From the NCBI RefSeq assembly GCF_023715895.1, contig NZ_JAMBOO010000023.1, forward strand, positions 1-62,960: a DNA stretch of 62,960 nucleotides, read 5' to 3'. Every line of letters starts with the position of its first letter. Position 1 is the stretch's first letter. Source of the DNA: Domibacillus indicus. GTDB taxonomy: Bacteria; Bacillota; Bacilli; Bacillales; Domibacillaceae. Shown here piece by piece: positions 15,741-25,282 of the stretch. Position numbers and translations under genes: made by a program. The notes beneath the pieces were generated by a model that saw only the letters and a program-made list of their open reading frames with translations, did not search any database and was not told where the DNA came from.

Positions 15741-17306
15741 TTACGTATTTTGCACTTGTTTTGTTGTCCAGGATTCCACATTCCAAATGTCTGTAGCGAT
15801 GTCCTGATAAAACTCAGGCTCATGGGAAATCAAGAGGATGCTTCCTTTATACTCTTTAAGCGACCGTTTTAATTCATTTTTTGCATCAACATCCAAATGG
15901 TTGGTCGGTTCGTCAAAAACGAGAACATTGCTTTCCCGGTTCATCAGTTTACAAAGCCGTACTTTTGCTTTTTCGCCGCCGCTCAGTACGGATATTTTAC
16001 TTTCAATGTGTTTTCTTGTTAATCCGCATCTTGCTAATGCCGCCCGGACTTCGCCTTGCGTTAAACTCGGAAATTCATTCAGCACTTCTTCAATGCATGT
16101 GTTATTGTTTTCTTTTTTTACTTCTTGCTCAAAATAACCGATATACTGATAGTCTCCCCGCTCTACGCTTCCGGAAAGAGGGTTGATTTCACCGAGTATG
16201 CTTTTTAACAAAGTAGTTTTTCCAATTCCGTTTGCCCCGACCAAAGCAATTTTTTGGCCACGGTCCATCGAAAGGTCAAGCGGCTTGGAAAGTGGGTTAT
16301 CGTAGCCGATCACTAACTTTTCCGTTTGGAAAATTAGCTTCCCAGATGTTCTTGCTTCTTTAAAACGGAAATCAGGCTTTGGCCGGTCTCCTGCCACTTC
16401 AATAATATCCATTTTATCCAGCTTTTTTTGCCGGGACATCGCCAGGCTGCTTGTTGAAGCACGTGCTTTGTTTCTCGCTACAAAATCTTTTAAGTTGGCG
16501 ATTTCCTGTTGCTGCTTTTTAGCGGCTGCCTCTACTTGAAGTTTTTTTGCCTCATAAACTTTTAAAAAGTTATGGTAATCTCCGACATAGCGGGTTAATT
16601 CTTTGTTTTCCAAATGATAAATAATATTCACAACGCTGTTTAAAAAAGGGATATCATGGGAGATTAGAAGGAACGCATTTTCATAGTCCAGCAAATAGCG
16701 TTTTAACCATTCAATATGCACTTCATCCAAATAGTTGGTTGGCTCATCGAGGAGTAAAATATCAGGTTTTTCAAGAAGAAGCTTAGCCAGAAGAACTTTT
16801 GTCCGCTGCCCTCCGCTTAAATCATACACATCTTTTTCAAGCCCTATCCCATCTAAGCCGAGTCCTCTCGCGACTTCTTCCACTTTTGCATCAATGGTGT
16901 AAAAATCATTGGTTGTCAGTATATCTTGAAGGGTTCCAACTTCATCGAGCATTTTTTCCATTTCTTCTGGACTTACATCGGCCATTTGGCCGTAAATATG
17001 ATTAATAGTTGCTTCCATGTCAAATAAATATTGAAAAGCTGTTTTCAGGACATTACGAATCGTTTTTCCTTTTTCTAAAACGGCATGCTGGTCAAGATAA
17101 CCGACCCGCTGATTTTTGGACCATTCAATTTTTCCATCATCCGCCTGAATTTGTCCGGTAATAATATTCATAAACGTCGATTTGCCTTCGCCATTAGCGC
17201 CAACTAATCCAATATGTTCCCCTTTTAACAAACGAAAAGATACGTTTTGAAAAATAACGCGATCGCCAAAATCATGACTTAAATCTGTTACGGTTAGGAT
17301 GCTCAA
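15741..17306 (-). CDS. ykpA: ABC-F family ATPase, YkpA-like
   Basis: A 521-aa protein with two ABC ATPase domains and no membrane segment. Walker A motifs are GANGEGKST and GANGIGKTT. Signatures are LSGGQRTKV and LSGGEKAKV. Walker B/EPT motifs are LLLDEPTNYLD and LVFDEPTNHLD. The linker is KDFVARNKARASTSSLAMSR. It agrees closely with B. subtilis YkpA along its length. ABC-F proteins act on the ribosome, and some protect against antibiotics; this branch is usually housekeeping. Here it lies between two yneF-end repeats. Confidence 0.85.
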   Translation of the reverse strand: MSILTVTDLSHDFGDRVIFQNVSFRLLKGEHIGLVGANGEGKSTFMNIITGQIQADDGKIEWSKNQRVGYLDQHAVLEKGKTIRNVLKTAFQYLFDMEATINHIYGQMADVSPEEMEKMLDEVGTLQDILTTNDFYTIDAKVEEVARGLGLDGIGLEKDVYDLSGGQRTKVLLAKLLLEKPDILLLDEPTNYLDEVHIEWLKRYLLDYENAFLLISHDIPFLNSVVNIIYHLENKELTRYVGDYHNFLKVYEAKKLQVEAAAKKQQQEIANLKDFVARNKARASTSSLAMSRQKKLDKMDIIEVAGDRPKPDFRFKEARTSGKLIFQTEKLVIGYDNPLSKPLDLSMDRGQKIALVGANGIGKTTLLKSILGEINPLSGSVERGDYQYIGYFEQEVKKENNNTCIEEVLNEFPSLTQGEVRAALARCGLTRKHIESKISVLSGGEKAKVRLCKLMNRESNVLVFDEPTNHLDVDAKNELKRSLKEYKGSILLISHEPEFYQDIATDIWNVESWTTKQVQNT

Positions 17307-17464
17307 TTATCGTTTCCTCATTTCGCTTCAAAATTTCTATTAAACTTTAATAGTACCATATCATCTTACATTTAAACAAGGGAGTGTTCTGATCTCCATT
17401 GTCCTAAGCCAGCATAGCATAAAAGTTTTATTTCTCGCCTTTTGTTTTGGTAAAAAAAGTAATC

Positions 17465-17820
17465 AAACGCCTAAATCATACCGAAAACTTCATCAGCGCT
17501 GAACTCTTCCATTATTTTCTTCGTTACTTTTGGCAGCTCCATTTTCCGCATTGATTTTCATTTTAATACCCTTATTAATGTACCAATTAAAAAAAGCCGC
17601 AATCATCTTAGCCATTGATTCCACACTTTGCGGTTGTAAGCCTCCCTGCTACTTAAAACGAATGTATGCCCTCAAATCGTCTGTGTGGATGCTATTTATT
17701 GAGTTGTTGTATCCCACGCCTTTTCTCGAGAAATCCCTTTAGCTGCTTTTATTCCTGGCGTTTGTTTATCATCTTTTTTTCGTATAGCCTTTAAGGACAC
17801 AGTGAAAGTCACACTCTCCC
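17465..17820 (-). pseudogene. Decayed tyrosine recombinase
   Basis: The minus strand encodes DDLRAYIRFK-stop-QGGLQPQSV and AFFNWYINK. This matches residues 49-92 of the intact integrase (DDLRAYIRFKYQSGLQPQSV). The Tyr codon has become TAG, and catalytic C-terminal parts are missing. It is the integrase of the older, inner island. Confidence 0.75.
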
Positions 17821-17843
17821 ATAGTATTTCTAACAACACAAAA

Positions 17844-17885
17844 AACCGCCTCTTATGGTGTATCTTTCACCAGAAAAAGGCGGTT
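17844..17885 (-). promoter_or_regulatory. Hairpin before decayed recombinase, copy 2
   Basis: AACCGCCT...AAGGCGGTT. The stem pairs CCGCC with GGCGG, where the other copies pair CCACC with GGTGG, a compensating change. Confidence 0.6.
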
Positions 17886-17923
17886 ATCTTAGTTTTTATG
17901 AAAAATTAATCAAATTTCGCTCA

Positions 17924-17959
17924 TTGTGATGGTTTCATACCCATTTGCATCATCATACG
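17924..17959 (-). repeat. Duplicate 3' end of yneF (att-like), copy 2
   Basis: TTGTGATGGTTTCATACCC...CATCATACG matches yneF 20604-20642 with one ATC triplet fewer. It is then followed by AAACGTTGATgtAgCGGGCTT, as after copy 1. It marks the junction between two tandem islands. Confidence 0.75.
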
Positions 17960-18081
17960 TAAACGTTGATGTAGCGGGCTTCACCAGCTAACGATAACTC
18001 CTTAAGTTGTGTACGAAAAATATACCTTAAATTGACTTCTTTGTCTACGATTAAGCAGGATTTCCAATGGAAAGTGGTTAA

Positions 18082-19074
18082 TCACTCATCTGAATTCATT
18101 GGTTGTTCTGTCTCTTCCACATCTGTTATATGGCTCTCTCGGACAAGAGCTTGATTCGCTTCAAATATGTTCTTCTTATGCCATTTAAAAAACACCTTAT
18201 TTTCAGAGTGAATCCGTATCTTAGTTAATGGTATCAAGCCATACAGTGGATAGTCTTCCTCACAGATCACTGAGGAAATGTGCAAACGTCCTTGACCATC
18301 AAAAGCAATTAAGCCTCTATCATAAAGAGCATCATGATTACAACAAAGTAGAACGCCGTTATACGGGTTTACACGTTCTGCATTTGTACTGTCTTTCCAA
18401 GGTTTTGAATGGCTGGCTCTTAGTAATTCTGATAAGTTTATACCGCATAGGGCACACTTACTTTCCCATAACGGCATTAAGTCCTTTCTGAACTTTTGCT
18501 GACCCAATCGAATTTTCGTTTTCACTTCAGATTCAGTCTCAGCAATCACTGGAATTAATGTATTGTGTTCTGTTCTTCTTACATCATCAATGGACAATTC
18601 CAATTGTTCTTTATCTACTTGATAAATATTCAACTCGCTAATTAGCTCAAGTAATTTGATGGCTAATTCCTCATTACATGGATATAAGTAGCCTTGATTG
18701 CCATTTGCATCATCCTGGAATGGTGAGTATTTGACAGGCAGCAACGGTAGGATTTCCTCAAACTTGTCACGCACATTAACCGCTCTATCTAATTCATGAT
18801 ATTCTAAATTCACTAAATACCCATCATTTTCCCATTCACTATGACCTTGCAAAGTATCTGGTTTACTGGCTGCCTTACAGTCTTCTTTGGCAATACTCAC
18901 AGCCACAATGTTTCCTTTTACATAATGAAATACTTGATCTCCCTTTTTTACTTCTTTCATTCGCAGCCATGAATGTGGTACAGTGTTTCCCTTACCTTGC
19001 TGTGGTGACCAAATGATTCCTAAATCTTTTTCTTCTTGGTAAGTACGACCTTGCATAACGATAAAACTGTTCAA
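18082..19074 (-). CDS. EVE-HNH modification-dependent endonuclease-like protein
   Basis: A 330-aa protein. The N-terminus (FIVMQGRTYQEEKDLGIIWS ... GDQVFHYVKGNIVAVSIA) is an EVE/PUA-like domain, which reads modified bases. The C-terminal half is an HNH nuclease: CALCG, LLRASHSKPW, NPYNGVLLCCNHDALYDRG. EVE-HNH fusions include enzymes cutting 5-methyl- or hydroxymethylcytosine DNA, so an anti-phage role is likely. The start is ATG or a nearby codon with TAAGGAGGAAG upstream. It is cargo of the outer yneF island. Confidence 0.8.
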   Translation of the reverse strand: MNSFIVMQGRTYQEEKDLGIIWSPQQGKGNTVPHSWLRMKEVKKGDQVFHYVKGNIVAVSIAKEDCKAASKPDTLQGHSEWENDGYLVNLEYHELDRAVNVRDKFEEILPLLPVKYSPFQDDANGNQGYLYPCNEELAIKLLELISELNIYQVDKEQLELSIDDVRRTEHNTLIPVIAETESEVKTKIRLGQQKFRKDLMPLWESKCALCGINLSELLRASHSKPWKDSTNAERVNPYNGVLLCCNHDALYDRGLIAFDGQGRLHISSVICEEDYPLYGLIPLTKIRIHSENKVFFKWHKKNIFEANQALVRESHITDVEETEQPMNSDE

Positions 19075-19176
19075 CTTACTTCCTCCTAAACCACGTACAT
19101 GTATTGATGTTTTTCATTTTATATTAAATATTCTATTGAATTAACATGGTCTGACGCTCACTCTAAAAACACAAAA

Positions 19177-19250
19177 AAAGGTTAATATATGCGGATGATC
19201 TCAAATTATCATTAATCTGAGATCATCGATATATCACCTTTTTTCCAAAA
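19177..19250. terminator. Long palindromic terminator after tRNA-Arg
   Basis: AAAAAAGGT...GATGATCTCA-aattatcattaaTC-TGAGATCATC...ACCTTTTTT forms a nested hairpin with T runs on both strands. Confidence 0.6.
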
Positions 19251-19251
19251 A

Positions 19252-19325
19252 CGTCCCAGATAGGAATCGAACCTACGACCTACAGCTTAGGAGGCTGTTG
19301 CTCTATCCTGCTGAGCTACTGGGAC
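19252..19325 (-). tRNA. tRNA-Arg (anticodon CCU)
   Basis: The minus strand folds as a full cloverleaf: acceptor GTCCCAG/CTGGGAC, D-arm GCTC..GAGC, anticodon arm ACAGC-CTCCTAA-GCTGT and T-arm GTAGG-TTCGATT-CCTAT. The 3' CCA is not encoded. It lies between the nuclease and the integrase inside the island. Either it is island cargo or it is a host gene trapped by the second insertion. Confidence 0.93.
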
Positions 19326-19483
19326 AAAAATTCAGTTGATATATATAGGTTTGTTGGATTTGCTCTGTCTTGTTTTTGTTCTTTTGTCTCGCAGCTATCC
19401 TTTAGCAGTGCCCTACTTTTCCCCCTTATTTTATCATATAGCAAGCCAAAGTAAAAAGGCAGCTGTTTAAATTTAGCTGTCTT

Positions 19484-20359
19484 TTAACATATAAAACTAC
19501 AAGTTTCATCTGTCAATGATTCTAGATACCTCTGAGTAGTTAAAATGCTCGTATGTCCTAGCAGGCGTGACAGGGAATAAATATCAATTCCATTCATTAA
19601 TAACGTTAAGGCAAAGTAATGACGGAACGTATGAGGCGAAATTCGTTTCCCTTTGACTCCTGCCCGTCCCCCTGCTTCCTTTATCACTTTATCTAAAGAC
19701 ACATGAGAAAGTCCTCGTCCTTGATAAGATAAAAAGTACGTATCCTCCTTAAGTATCTTATCCTTTACATACTCTCTACGGATTCTCTCATACTTCACTA
19801 ACACTTTCTTCAAAGCAGGACTAATATAGGCAGTACGCTCCTTATTCCCTTTCCCATATACAAGAATCGACGTTTCTCCTACATTCTCATAAGGCAATGT
19901 CCTTATTTCCATCGCCCTAAGCCCACAGTCCGCCAGCATGGCGATGATTGCCTTGTTCCTGGCTTCTTGATAGGACTTATAGCTAAATGCCTCTATCATG
20001 CTGTATATGTCGTCTACGTTAAAGCCCTTCAAGACTTTCTTCGGTACTTTGGATGTCTCAACCTTCTTCATTAAATTTTCTTCCGAATATCCTTCACGGA
20101 CACACCAATTAAAAAACGCTGAAACCATCTTATACATAGAGACAACACTTTGCGGCTGTAGCCCCGACTGATACTTGAAGCGGATATAGGCTCTCAAATC
20201 ATCTAAGTGAATATTTTGAAGCTGTGAAATTCCCCGCTTCTCTTTCAGGTATAGTTTAAGGTTCTTGAGTTCCTGTTTCTTATTAATCAAAGTCTTTTTC
20301 GTAAAGCCTTTTGCTAAACAGTAATAGATGTATTCCTCAATTACATCTTCTAACTCCAT
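19484..20359 (-). CDS. Tyrosine recombinase / integrase
   Basis: A 291-aa XerC/D-like recombinase. It has an N-terminal SAM-like core-binding domain (EEYIYYCLAKGFTKKTL), then the catalytic domain with Arg in DCGLRAMEIRTL, HTFRHYFALTLL (HxxR), LLGHTSILTT (His) and TQRYLESL (Tyr). ATG 20359 has its GGAAGGTGG ribosome site inside the 3' arm of a hairpin (20365-20405). It lies 190 bp from the yneF stop, as expected for an integrase acting at that site. Confidence 0.9.
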   Translation of the reverse strand: MELEDVIEEYIYYCLAKGFTKKTLINKKQELKNLKLYLKEKRGISQLQNIHLDDLRAYIRFKYQSGLQPQSVVSMYKMVSAFFNWCVREGYSEENLMKKVETSKVPKKVLKGFNVDDIYSMIEAFSYKSYQEARNKAIIAMLADCGLRAMEIRTLPYENVGETSILVYGKGNKERTAYISPALKKVLVKYERIRREYVKDKILKEDTYFLSYQGRGLSHVSLDKVIKEAGGRAGVKGKRISPHTFRHYFALTLLMNGIDIYSLSRLLGHTSILTTQRYLESLTDETCSFIC

Positions 20360-20364
20360 AAAAA

Positions 20365-20405
20365 AACCACCTTCCTTGGTTAATCTTTCACAAGAAAAGG
20401 TGGTT
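20365..20405 (-). promoter_or_regulatory. Hairpin covering the integrase ribosome site
   Basis: Minus strand AACCACCTT-ttcttgtgaaagattaaccaagg-AAGGTGGTT followed by TTTTT and the ATG. It can act as an intrinsic terminator or hide the ribosome site. Copies at 14995-15036 and 17844-17885 keep the fold. Confidence 0.6.
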
Positions 20406-20552
20406 ATCGTTATCTAAAAGAGAAATTAACCGAAATACGGCTGAATTTGTGGAGAAGGATTAACCTTTTCAACAAAAACATCCAAATGAACAATGGCTTA
20501 AAAAAGTTCGAAAATAGCCCAAATCCTTGATGTATCAAGGTTTAAAGGCAAA

Positions 20553-20768
20553 TTACTTCTTCTCCATCTTGTTCATTTGTGCCATCATTTGGTTGATTTT
20601 CTTTTGTGATGGTTTCATACCCATTTGCATCATCATCATACGCAGCATTTGTTCGTTAATCGGTGGATTTTTCTTTAAGTAATCCATCATGTAACGGCGT
20701 GCGATGAAAAATCCGAGGGCTACACCAGCAGCAAGCGCCAGGACAGCCGTAAGCACATACCCAAACAT
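20553..20768 (-). CDS. yneF: YneF family membrane protein
   Basis: A 71-aa protein with one N-terminal membrane helix ([20 protein letters not shown]), a conserved [20 protein letters not shown] core and a Met/Lys-rich tail. It is a full-length match to YneF, whose function is unknown. Its 3' 92 bp are duplicated at 15175-15266. The coding end therefore serves as an integration site and is regenerated by the incoming element. Confidence 0.92.
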   Translation of the reverse strand: MFGYVLTAVLALAAGVALGFFIARRYMMDYLKKNPPINEQMLRMMMMQMGMKPSQKKINQMMAQMNKMEKK

Positions 20769-20861
20769 AAACGTGTTCCTCCTTCAAGTTATCTATTCAA
20801 AGTGTACTAAACCAGCGCCCATTATACAACTAGAGGCTGTAAATTTTTGCAGAATCGTGAC

Positions 20862-20899
20862 AAAAAAAGTCCGGAACCGAGGTTCCGGACAGCTTTTTT
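20862..20899. terminator. Terminator after tkt
   Basis: GTCCGGAACC-gag-GGTTCCGGAC with flanking A and T runs, just beyond the tkt stop. The 130-bp gap up to yneF holds no sirA. Confidence 0.8.
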
Positions 20900-20901
20900 A
20901 T

Positions 20902-22905
20902 TTACTTTTCTAAAAGAGCTTTTACGCGGGCCACAACGTTTTCCACGGTAAAGCCGAATTCTTTCATCACAAGATCACCAGGTCCAGAAGCGCCAAATTG
21001 ATCGATTGCCAAAATGTCTCCTTCATCACCTGTGTATTTGTGCCAGCCAAATGAAGAACCAACTTCAACGGCAAGACGTTTTTTCACTGATTTCGGGATA
21101 ACGGATTCTTTGTACGCAGCATCCTGCTGTTCAAAGCGGTCAAATGACGGCATGCTGACAACATTTGCGTGAATACCTTCACCTTGAAGAACTTTTTGTG
21201 CTTCTACAGCAAGACCGACTTCTGAACCCGTTGCCAAAAGAAGAACATCTGGTGTTTTTTCGGCTTTTACGACCGTGTAAGCACCTTTTTGGACACCTTC
21301 ATGCGCCTGCTCTTTTGAACCCGGAAGAACCGGAAGATTTTGGCGGGTCAACACAAGAGCTGTTGGTGTTGATTTGCTTTGAAGCGCCACTTTCCAGGCT
21401 GCTGCTGTTTCATTACCGTCTGCCGGACGAATTACAGACAGGTTTGGCATGCTGCGGAATGAAGAAAGATGTTCGACCGGCTCATGTGTAGGACCGTCTT
21501 CACCGACTGCGATACTGTCATGTGTAAACACGTATGTGACAGGAAGACCCATCAGCGCTGCAAGACGAATTGCTGGACGCAGGTAGTCAGAGAACACGAA
21601 GAATGTTCCGCCAAACACTTGCAGACCGCCGTGAAGGGCCATTCCGTTCATTGCAGCACCCATCGCAAATTCGCGGACACCAAACCAGATGTTGCGGCCT
21701 TCATAGCTGCCTGGCAAAAAGTCTGCTGTGTTTTTGATCGTTGTTTTGTTTGATCCAGCCAGGTCAGCAGAACCACCGATAAATGTCGGCACAGCTTTTG
21801 CAATCGCATTTAACGCTTCACCAGATGTGTTACGCGTTGCGTTTGATGTTCCTTCTTCATAAACAGGAAGACCATCTTCCCAGCCTTCTGGCAGCTCGCC
21901 GTTGATCGCTTTTTCAAGCTGTGCTGCCAATTCGGGATAACTTTCTTTATACGAAGCAAATAATTTGTCCCACTCATCTTGCGCATGAGCACCACGCTGA
22001 ACCGTTTCCTGTTCAAAACGCTCTTTTACTTCTTCAGGAACATAGAAGTCTTCTTCAAATGTCCACTTGTAGTATTCTTTCGTCAGCTTCATTTCATCTT
22101 CACCAAGCGGTGCACCGTGAGAAGCTGATTTACCGGATTTGTTTGGAGAACCATAGCCGATCACTGTTTTTACTTCAATCATGGTTGGCGCGTTCTCGTT
22201 TTGTTTCGCTGATTCAAGCGCTTTTGTAACAGCTTCGAGATCATTGCCGTCCTCAACACGAATGTAGTTCCAGCCGTATGCTTTAAAGCGGCCTTCCACA
22301 CTTTCAGAGAATGACTTATCAAGGTCTCCATCCAGTGAAATATCATTCGAATCATAAAGAACAACAAGACGGCTTAATTTCAAGTGCGCCGCAAGTGATG
22401 CTGCTTCTGATGCTACACCTTCCATTAAGTCACCATCACCACATAGCGCATATGTATGGTGGCCGATCACTTCATGTCCTTCTTTGTTGTACACAGATGC
22501 CAGGTGGCGTTCAGCCATTGCCATACCCACTGCCATCGCAATACCCTGTCCAAGCGGACCGGTTGTCGCTTCTACGCCAGGTGTATGTTTGTATTCAGGG
22601 TGTCCTGGAGTTTTACTTCCCCATTGACGGAAATTTTTGATTTCATCAAGCGAAAGACCGTAGCCCGCAAGATGAAGCAAGCTGTATAACAACATGGAAC
22701 CGTGACCTGCTGAAAGTACGAATCGATCCCGGTTGAACCATTCTGGATTTTTTGGATTGTGATTCATTACTTTTGTCCAAAGCGCGTACGCCATTGGCGC
22801 TGCACCCATTGGCAAACCCGGGTGGCCGGAATTTGCTTTTTCAATTGCGTCGATTGACAGCGTACGGATCGTTGTGACCGCAAGCTGATCTGTTTTATCA
22901 AACAT
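20902..22905 (-). CDS. tkt: Transketolase
   Basis: A 667-aa thiamine-diphosphate enzyme of the pentose phosphate pathway, transferring two-carbon ketol units. Visible motifs are [29 protein letters not shown], the ThDP/Mg motif CGDGDLMEG...[10 protein letters not shown], and [23 protein letters not shown] 22905 follows AAAGGATG; the ATG three codons earlier overlaps that ribosome site. The order ynzC-tkt-yneF is as in B. subtilis, without sirA. Confidence 0.95.
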   Translation of the reverse strand: MFDKTDQLAVTTIRTLSIDAIEKANSGHPGLPMGAAPMAYALWTKVMNHNPKNPEWFNRDRFVLSAGHGSMLLYSLLHLAGYGLSLDEIKNFRQWGSKTPGHPEYKHTPGVEATTGPLGQGIAMAVGMAMAERHLASVYNKEGHEVIGHHTYALCGDGDLMEGVASEAASLAAHLKLSRLVVLYDSNDISLDGDLDKSFSESVEGRFKAYGWNYIRVEDGNDLEAVTKALESAKQNENAPTMIEVKTVIGYGSPNKSGKSASHGAPLGEDEMKLTKEYYKWTFEEDFYVPEEVKERFEQETVQRGAHAQDEWDKLFASYKESYPELAAQLEKAINGELPEGWEDGLPVYEEGTSNATRNTSGEALNAIAKAVPTFIGGSADLAGSNKTTIKNTADFLPGSYEGRNIWFGVREFAMGAAMNGMALHGGLQVFGGTFFVFSDYLRPAIRLAALMGLPVTYVFTHDSIAVGEDGPTHEPVEHLSSFRSMPNLSVIRPADGNETAAAWKVALQSKSTPTALVLTRQNLPVLPGSKEQAHEGVQKGAYTVVKAEKTPDVLLLATGSEVGLAVEAQKVLQGEGIHANVVSMPSFDRFEQQDAAYKESVIPKSVKKRLAVEVGSSFGWHKYTGDEGDILAIDQFGASGPGDLVMKEFGFTVENVVARVKALLEK

Positions 22906-22989
22906 CAGATTCATCCTTTCAAAAGGGGATTTACCCTTATATATTAAATGTCTTTGTCACAATATACAACAAAAACACAGAACAATGTG

Positions 22990-23022
22990 AAAAAAGAGAC
23001 AGCTTTCACTGTCTCTTTTTTT
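22990..23022. terminator. Terminator after ynzC
   Basis: AAAAAAGAGACAG-ctttca-CTGTCTCTTTTTTT at the 3' end of ynzC. Confidence 0.8.
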
Positions 23023-23025
23023 CCA

Positions 23026-23259
23026 TTAATTCATTTTTCTGCGTTTTTGAATATCTCGCACTTTTTTCGGTGTTACTTCATTGCCGTTTGGATCAAACAC
23101 CCGGACGTGTTCCACTGTGTCCCGCATTGACGTACGGAAAACACGTAAATATTCCTGCCGAAGCGCAGTTTGTTCCTGCAGCTCTTCGTCTGTCAGCGCC
23201 GTTCTTTTTGCTTTTTGGGCCAGTTCATTTATACGTGCAATCTTATCAGATGATAACAT
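23026..23259 (-). CDS. ynzC: YnzC, DUF896 family
   Basis: A 77-aa protein: an N-terminal helical hairpin ([30 protein letters not shown]) and the typical [19 protein letters not shown] end. It is a small cytosolic SOS-regulon member in B. subtilis whose function is unclear. It follows yneA-yneB. Confidence 0.92.
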   Translation of the reverse strand: MLSSDKIARINELAQKAKRTALTDEELQEQTALRQEYLRVFRTSMRDTVEHVRVFDPNGNEVTPKKVRDIQKRRKMN

Positions 23260-23333
23260 CGTTTCCCGCTCCTTTCCGATACTTCCAATACCGTTATCGT
23301 ACAGAAATGCACAAGAGTTGACAAGAAAAAAGC

Positions 23334-24316
<983 letters not shown>

Positions 24317-24324
24317 CCTTTCCT

Positions 24325-24401
24325 CGAATACTCGTTCGTGATATAATCCATTCTAAGGCGAACGATTGTTTCAGTCAAGCGATAATTCGAACTTACGTTT
24401 G
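24325..24401. promoter_or_regulatory. Three LexA (DinR) boxes between yneA and lexA
   Basis: Sites close to CGAACNNNNGTTCG: CGAATACTCGTTCG (24325-24338), CGAACGATTGTTTC (24359-24372) and CGAACTTACGTTTG (24388-24401). A weaker GAACACATGTT lies at 24412-24422. This arrangement controls both divergent SOS transcripts. Confidence 0.85.
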
Positions 24402-24460
24402 TGAAAATTCAGAACACATGTTATACTATACGTAAATATTTCCTAAGTGAGGTGCAAACA

Positions 24461-25078
24461 TTGACTAAGTTATCAAAACGCCAGCAGGATATTCTCGATT
24501 TCATTAAAGATGAGGTTCGTCAAAAGGGCTATCCGCCATCTGTTCGTGAAATTGGAGAAGCTGTTGGACTCGCATCAAGTTCAACGGTCCACGGACACCT
24601 TGCCCGCCTTGAAGCAAAAAATTATATTCGGCGGGACCCGACAAAACCTCGTGCAATCGAGATTTTAGATACAGACAGCTCAGTGCCTAAACAGCACCCT
24701 GTTAATGTACCGGTTGTCGGAAAAGTAACGGCTGGTCTTCCTATCACAGCGATCGAAAATGTAGAAGAGTACTTTCCTCTTCCGGAACGTCTTGCTCCAC
24801 CGGATGAGCAGGTATTTATGCTGGAAATCGTGGGTGAAAGTATGCGTGAAGCTGGTATTTTAGACGGCGACTATGTAGTGGTCAGACAGCAACAAACGGC
24901 GAAAAATGGTGATATTGTTGTGGCTATGACTGAAGACGACGAAGCAACCGTGAAGCGTTTCTACAAAGAAGCTGACCATATTCGCCTGCAGCCGGAAAAC
25001 TCTTCAATGGAGCCTATTTTACTGCCGAATGTGACTGTTCTAGGAAAAGTCATTGGTGTATATCGCCAAGTTCATTAA
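24461..25078 (+). CDS. lexA: LexA repressor
   Basis: 205 aa starting at TTG 24461 after GTGAGGTG, the usual LexA length. It has an N-terminal winged helix ([20 protein letters not shown]...SSSTVHGHL), the Ala-Gly cleavage site in VTAGLPITA, catalytic Ser in VGESMRE and Lys in ATVKRFY. It represses the SOS regulon until RecA triggers self-cleavage. An upstream in-frame stretch to 24401 contains a LexA box and is not coding. Confidence 0.97.
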   Translation: MTKLSKRQQDILDFIKDEVRQKGYPPSVREIGEAVGLASSSTVHGHLARLEAKNYIRRDPTKPRAIEILDTDSSVPKQHPVNVPVVGKVTAGLPITAIENVEEYFPLPERLAPPDEQVFMLEIVGESMREAGILDGDYVVVRQQQTAKNGDIVVAMTEDDEATVKRFYKEADHIRLQPENSSMEPILLPNVTVLGKVIGVYRQVH

Positions 25079-25114
25079 GCTTGTTCATCCTATGTAACAA
25101 AAGTGCGCAGCATG

Positions 25115-25185
25115 AAAAAATCCCCTAAAAAATTTTAGGGGATTTTTTGGTATATAAAAACACCCTGTTCGAAAACAGGGTGTTT
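25115..25185. terminator. Two adjacent terminators after lexA
   Basis: AAAAAATCCCCT...AGGGGATTTTTT (25115-25148) and AAAAACACCCTGTTcgAAAACAGGGTGTTT (25156-25185). Between them they serve lexA and the convergent diguanylate cyclase gene. Confidence 0.8.
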
Positions 25186-25282
25186 CTCGAAAATTTGCGG
25201 CGTTCAAGCCATGCTCCACAACATGCTCCTATAAAGGAATGCTTGATCGTCTTACGCAAACGAGCTCATCGCATAAACTATA

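Noticed and set aside
15741-17306. ABC-F gene as a proven antibiotic-resistance determinant
   Set aside because: Sequence is YkpA-like, a normally core branch; position in the island alone does not show resistance.
17530-17742. 70-aa plus-strand frame
   Set aside because: It is the reverse strand of the decayed recombinase.
19252-19325. tRNA-Arg as the attachment site of the neighbouring integrase
   Set aside because: The integrase lies on the 5' side of the tRNA and no tRNA 3'-end duplicate is seen, whereas the yneF 3' end is duplicated.
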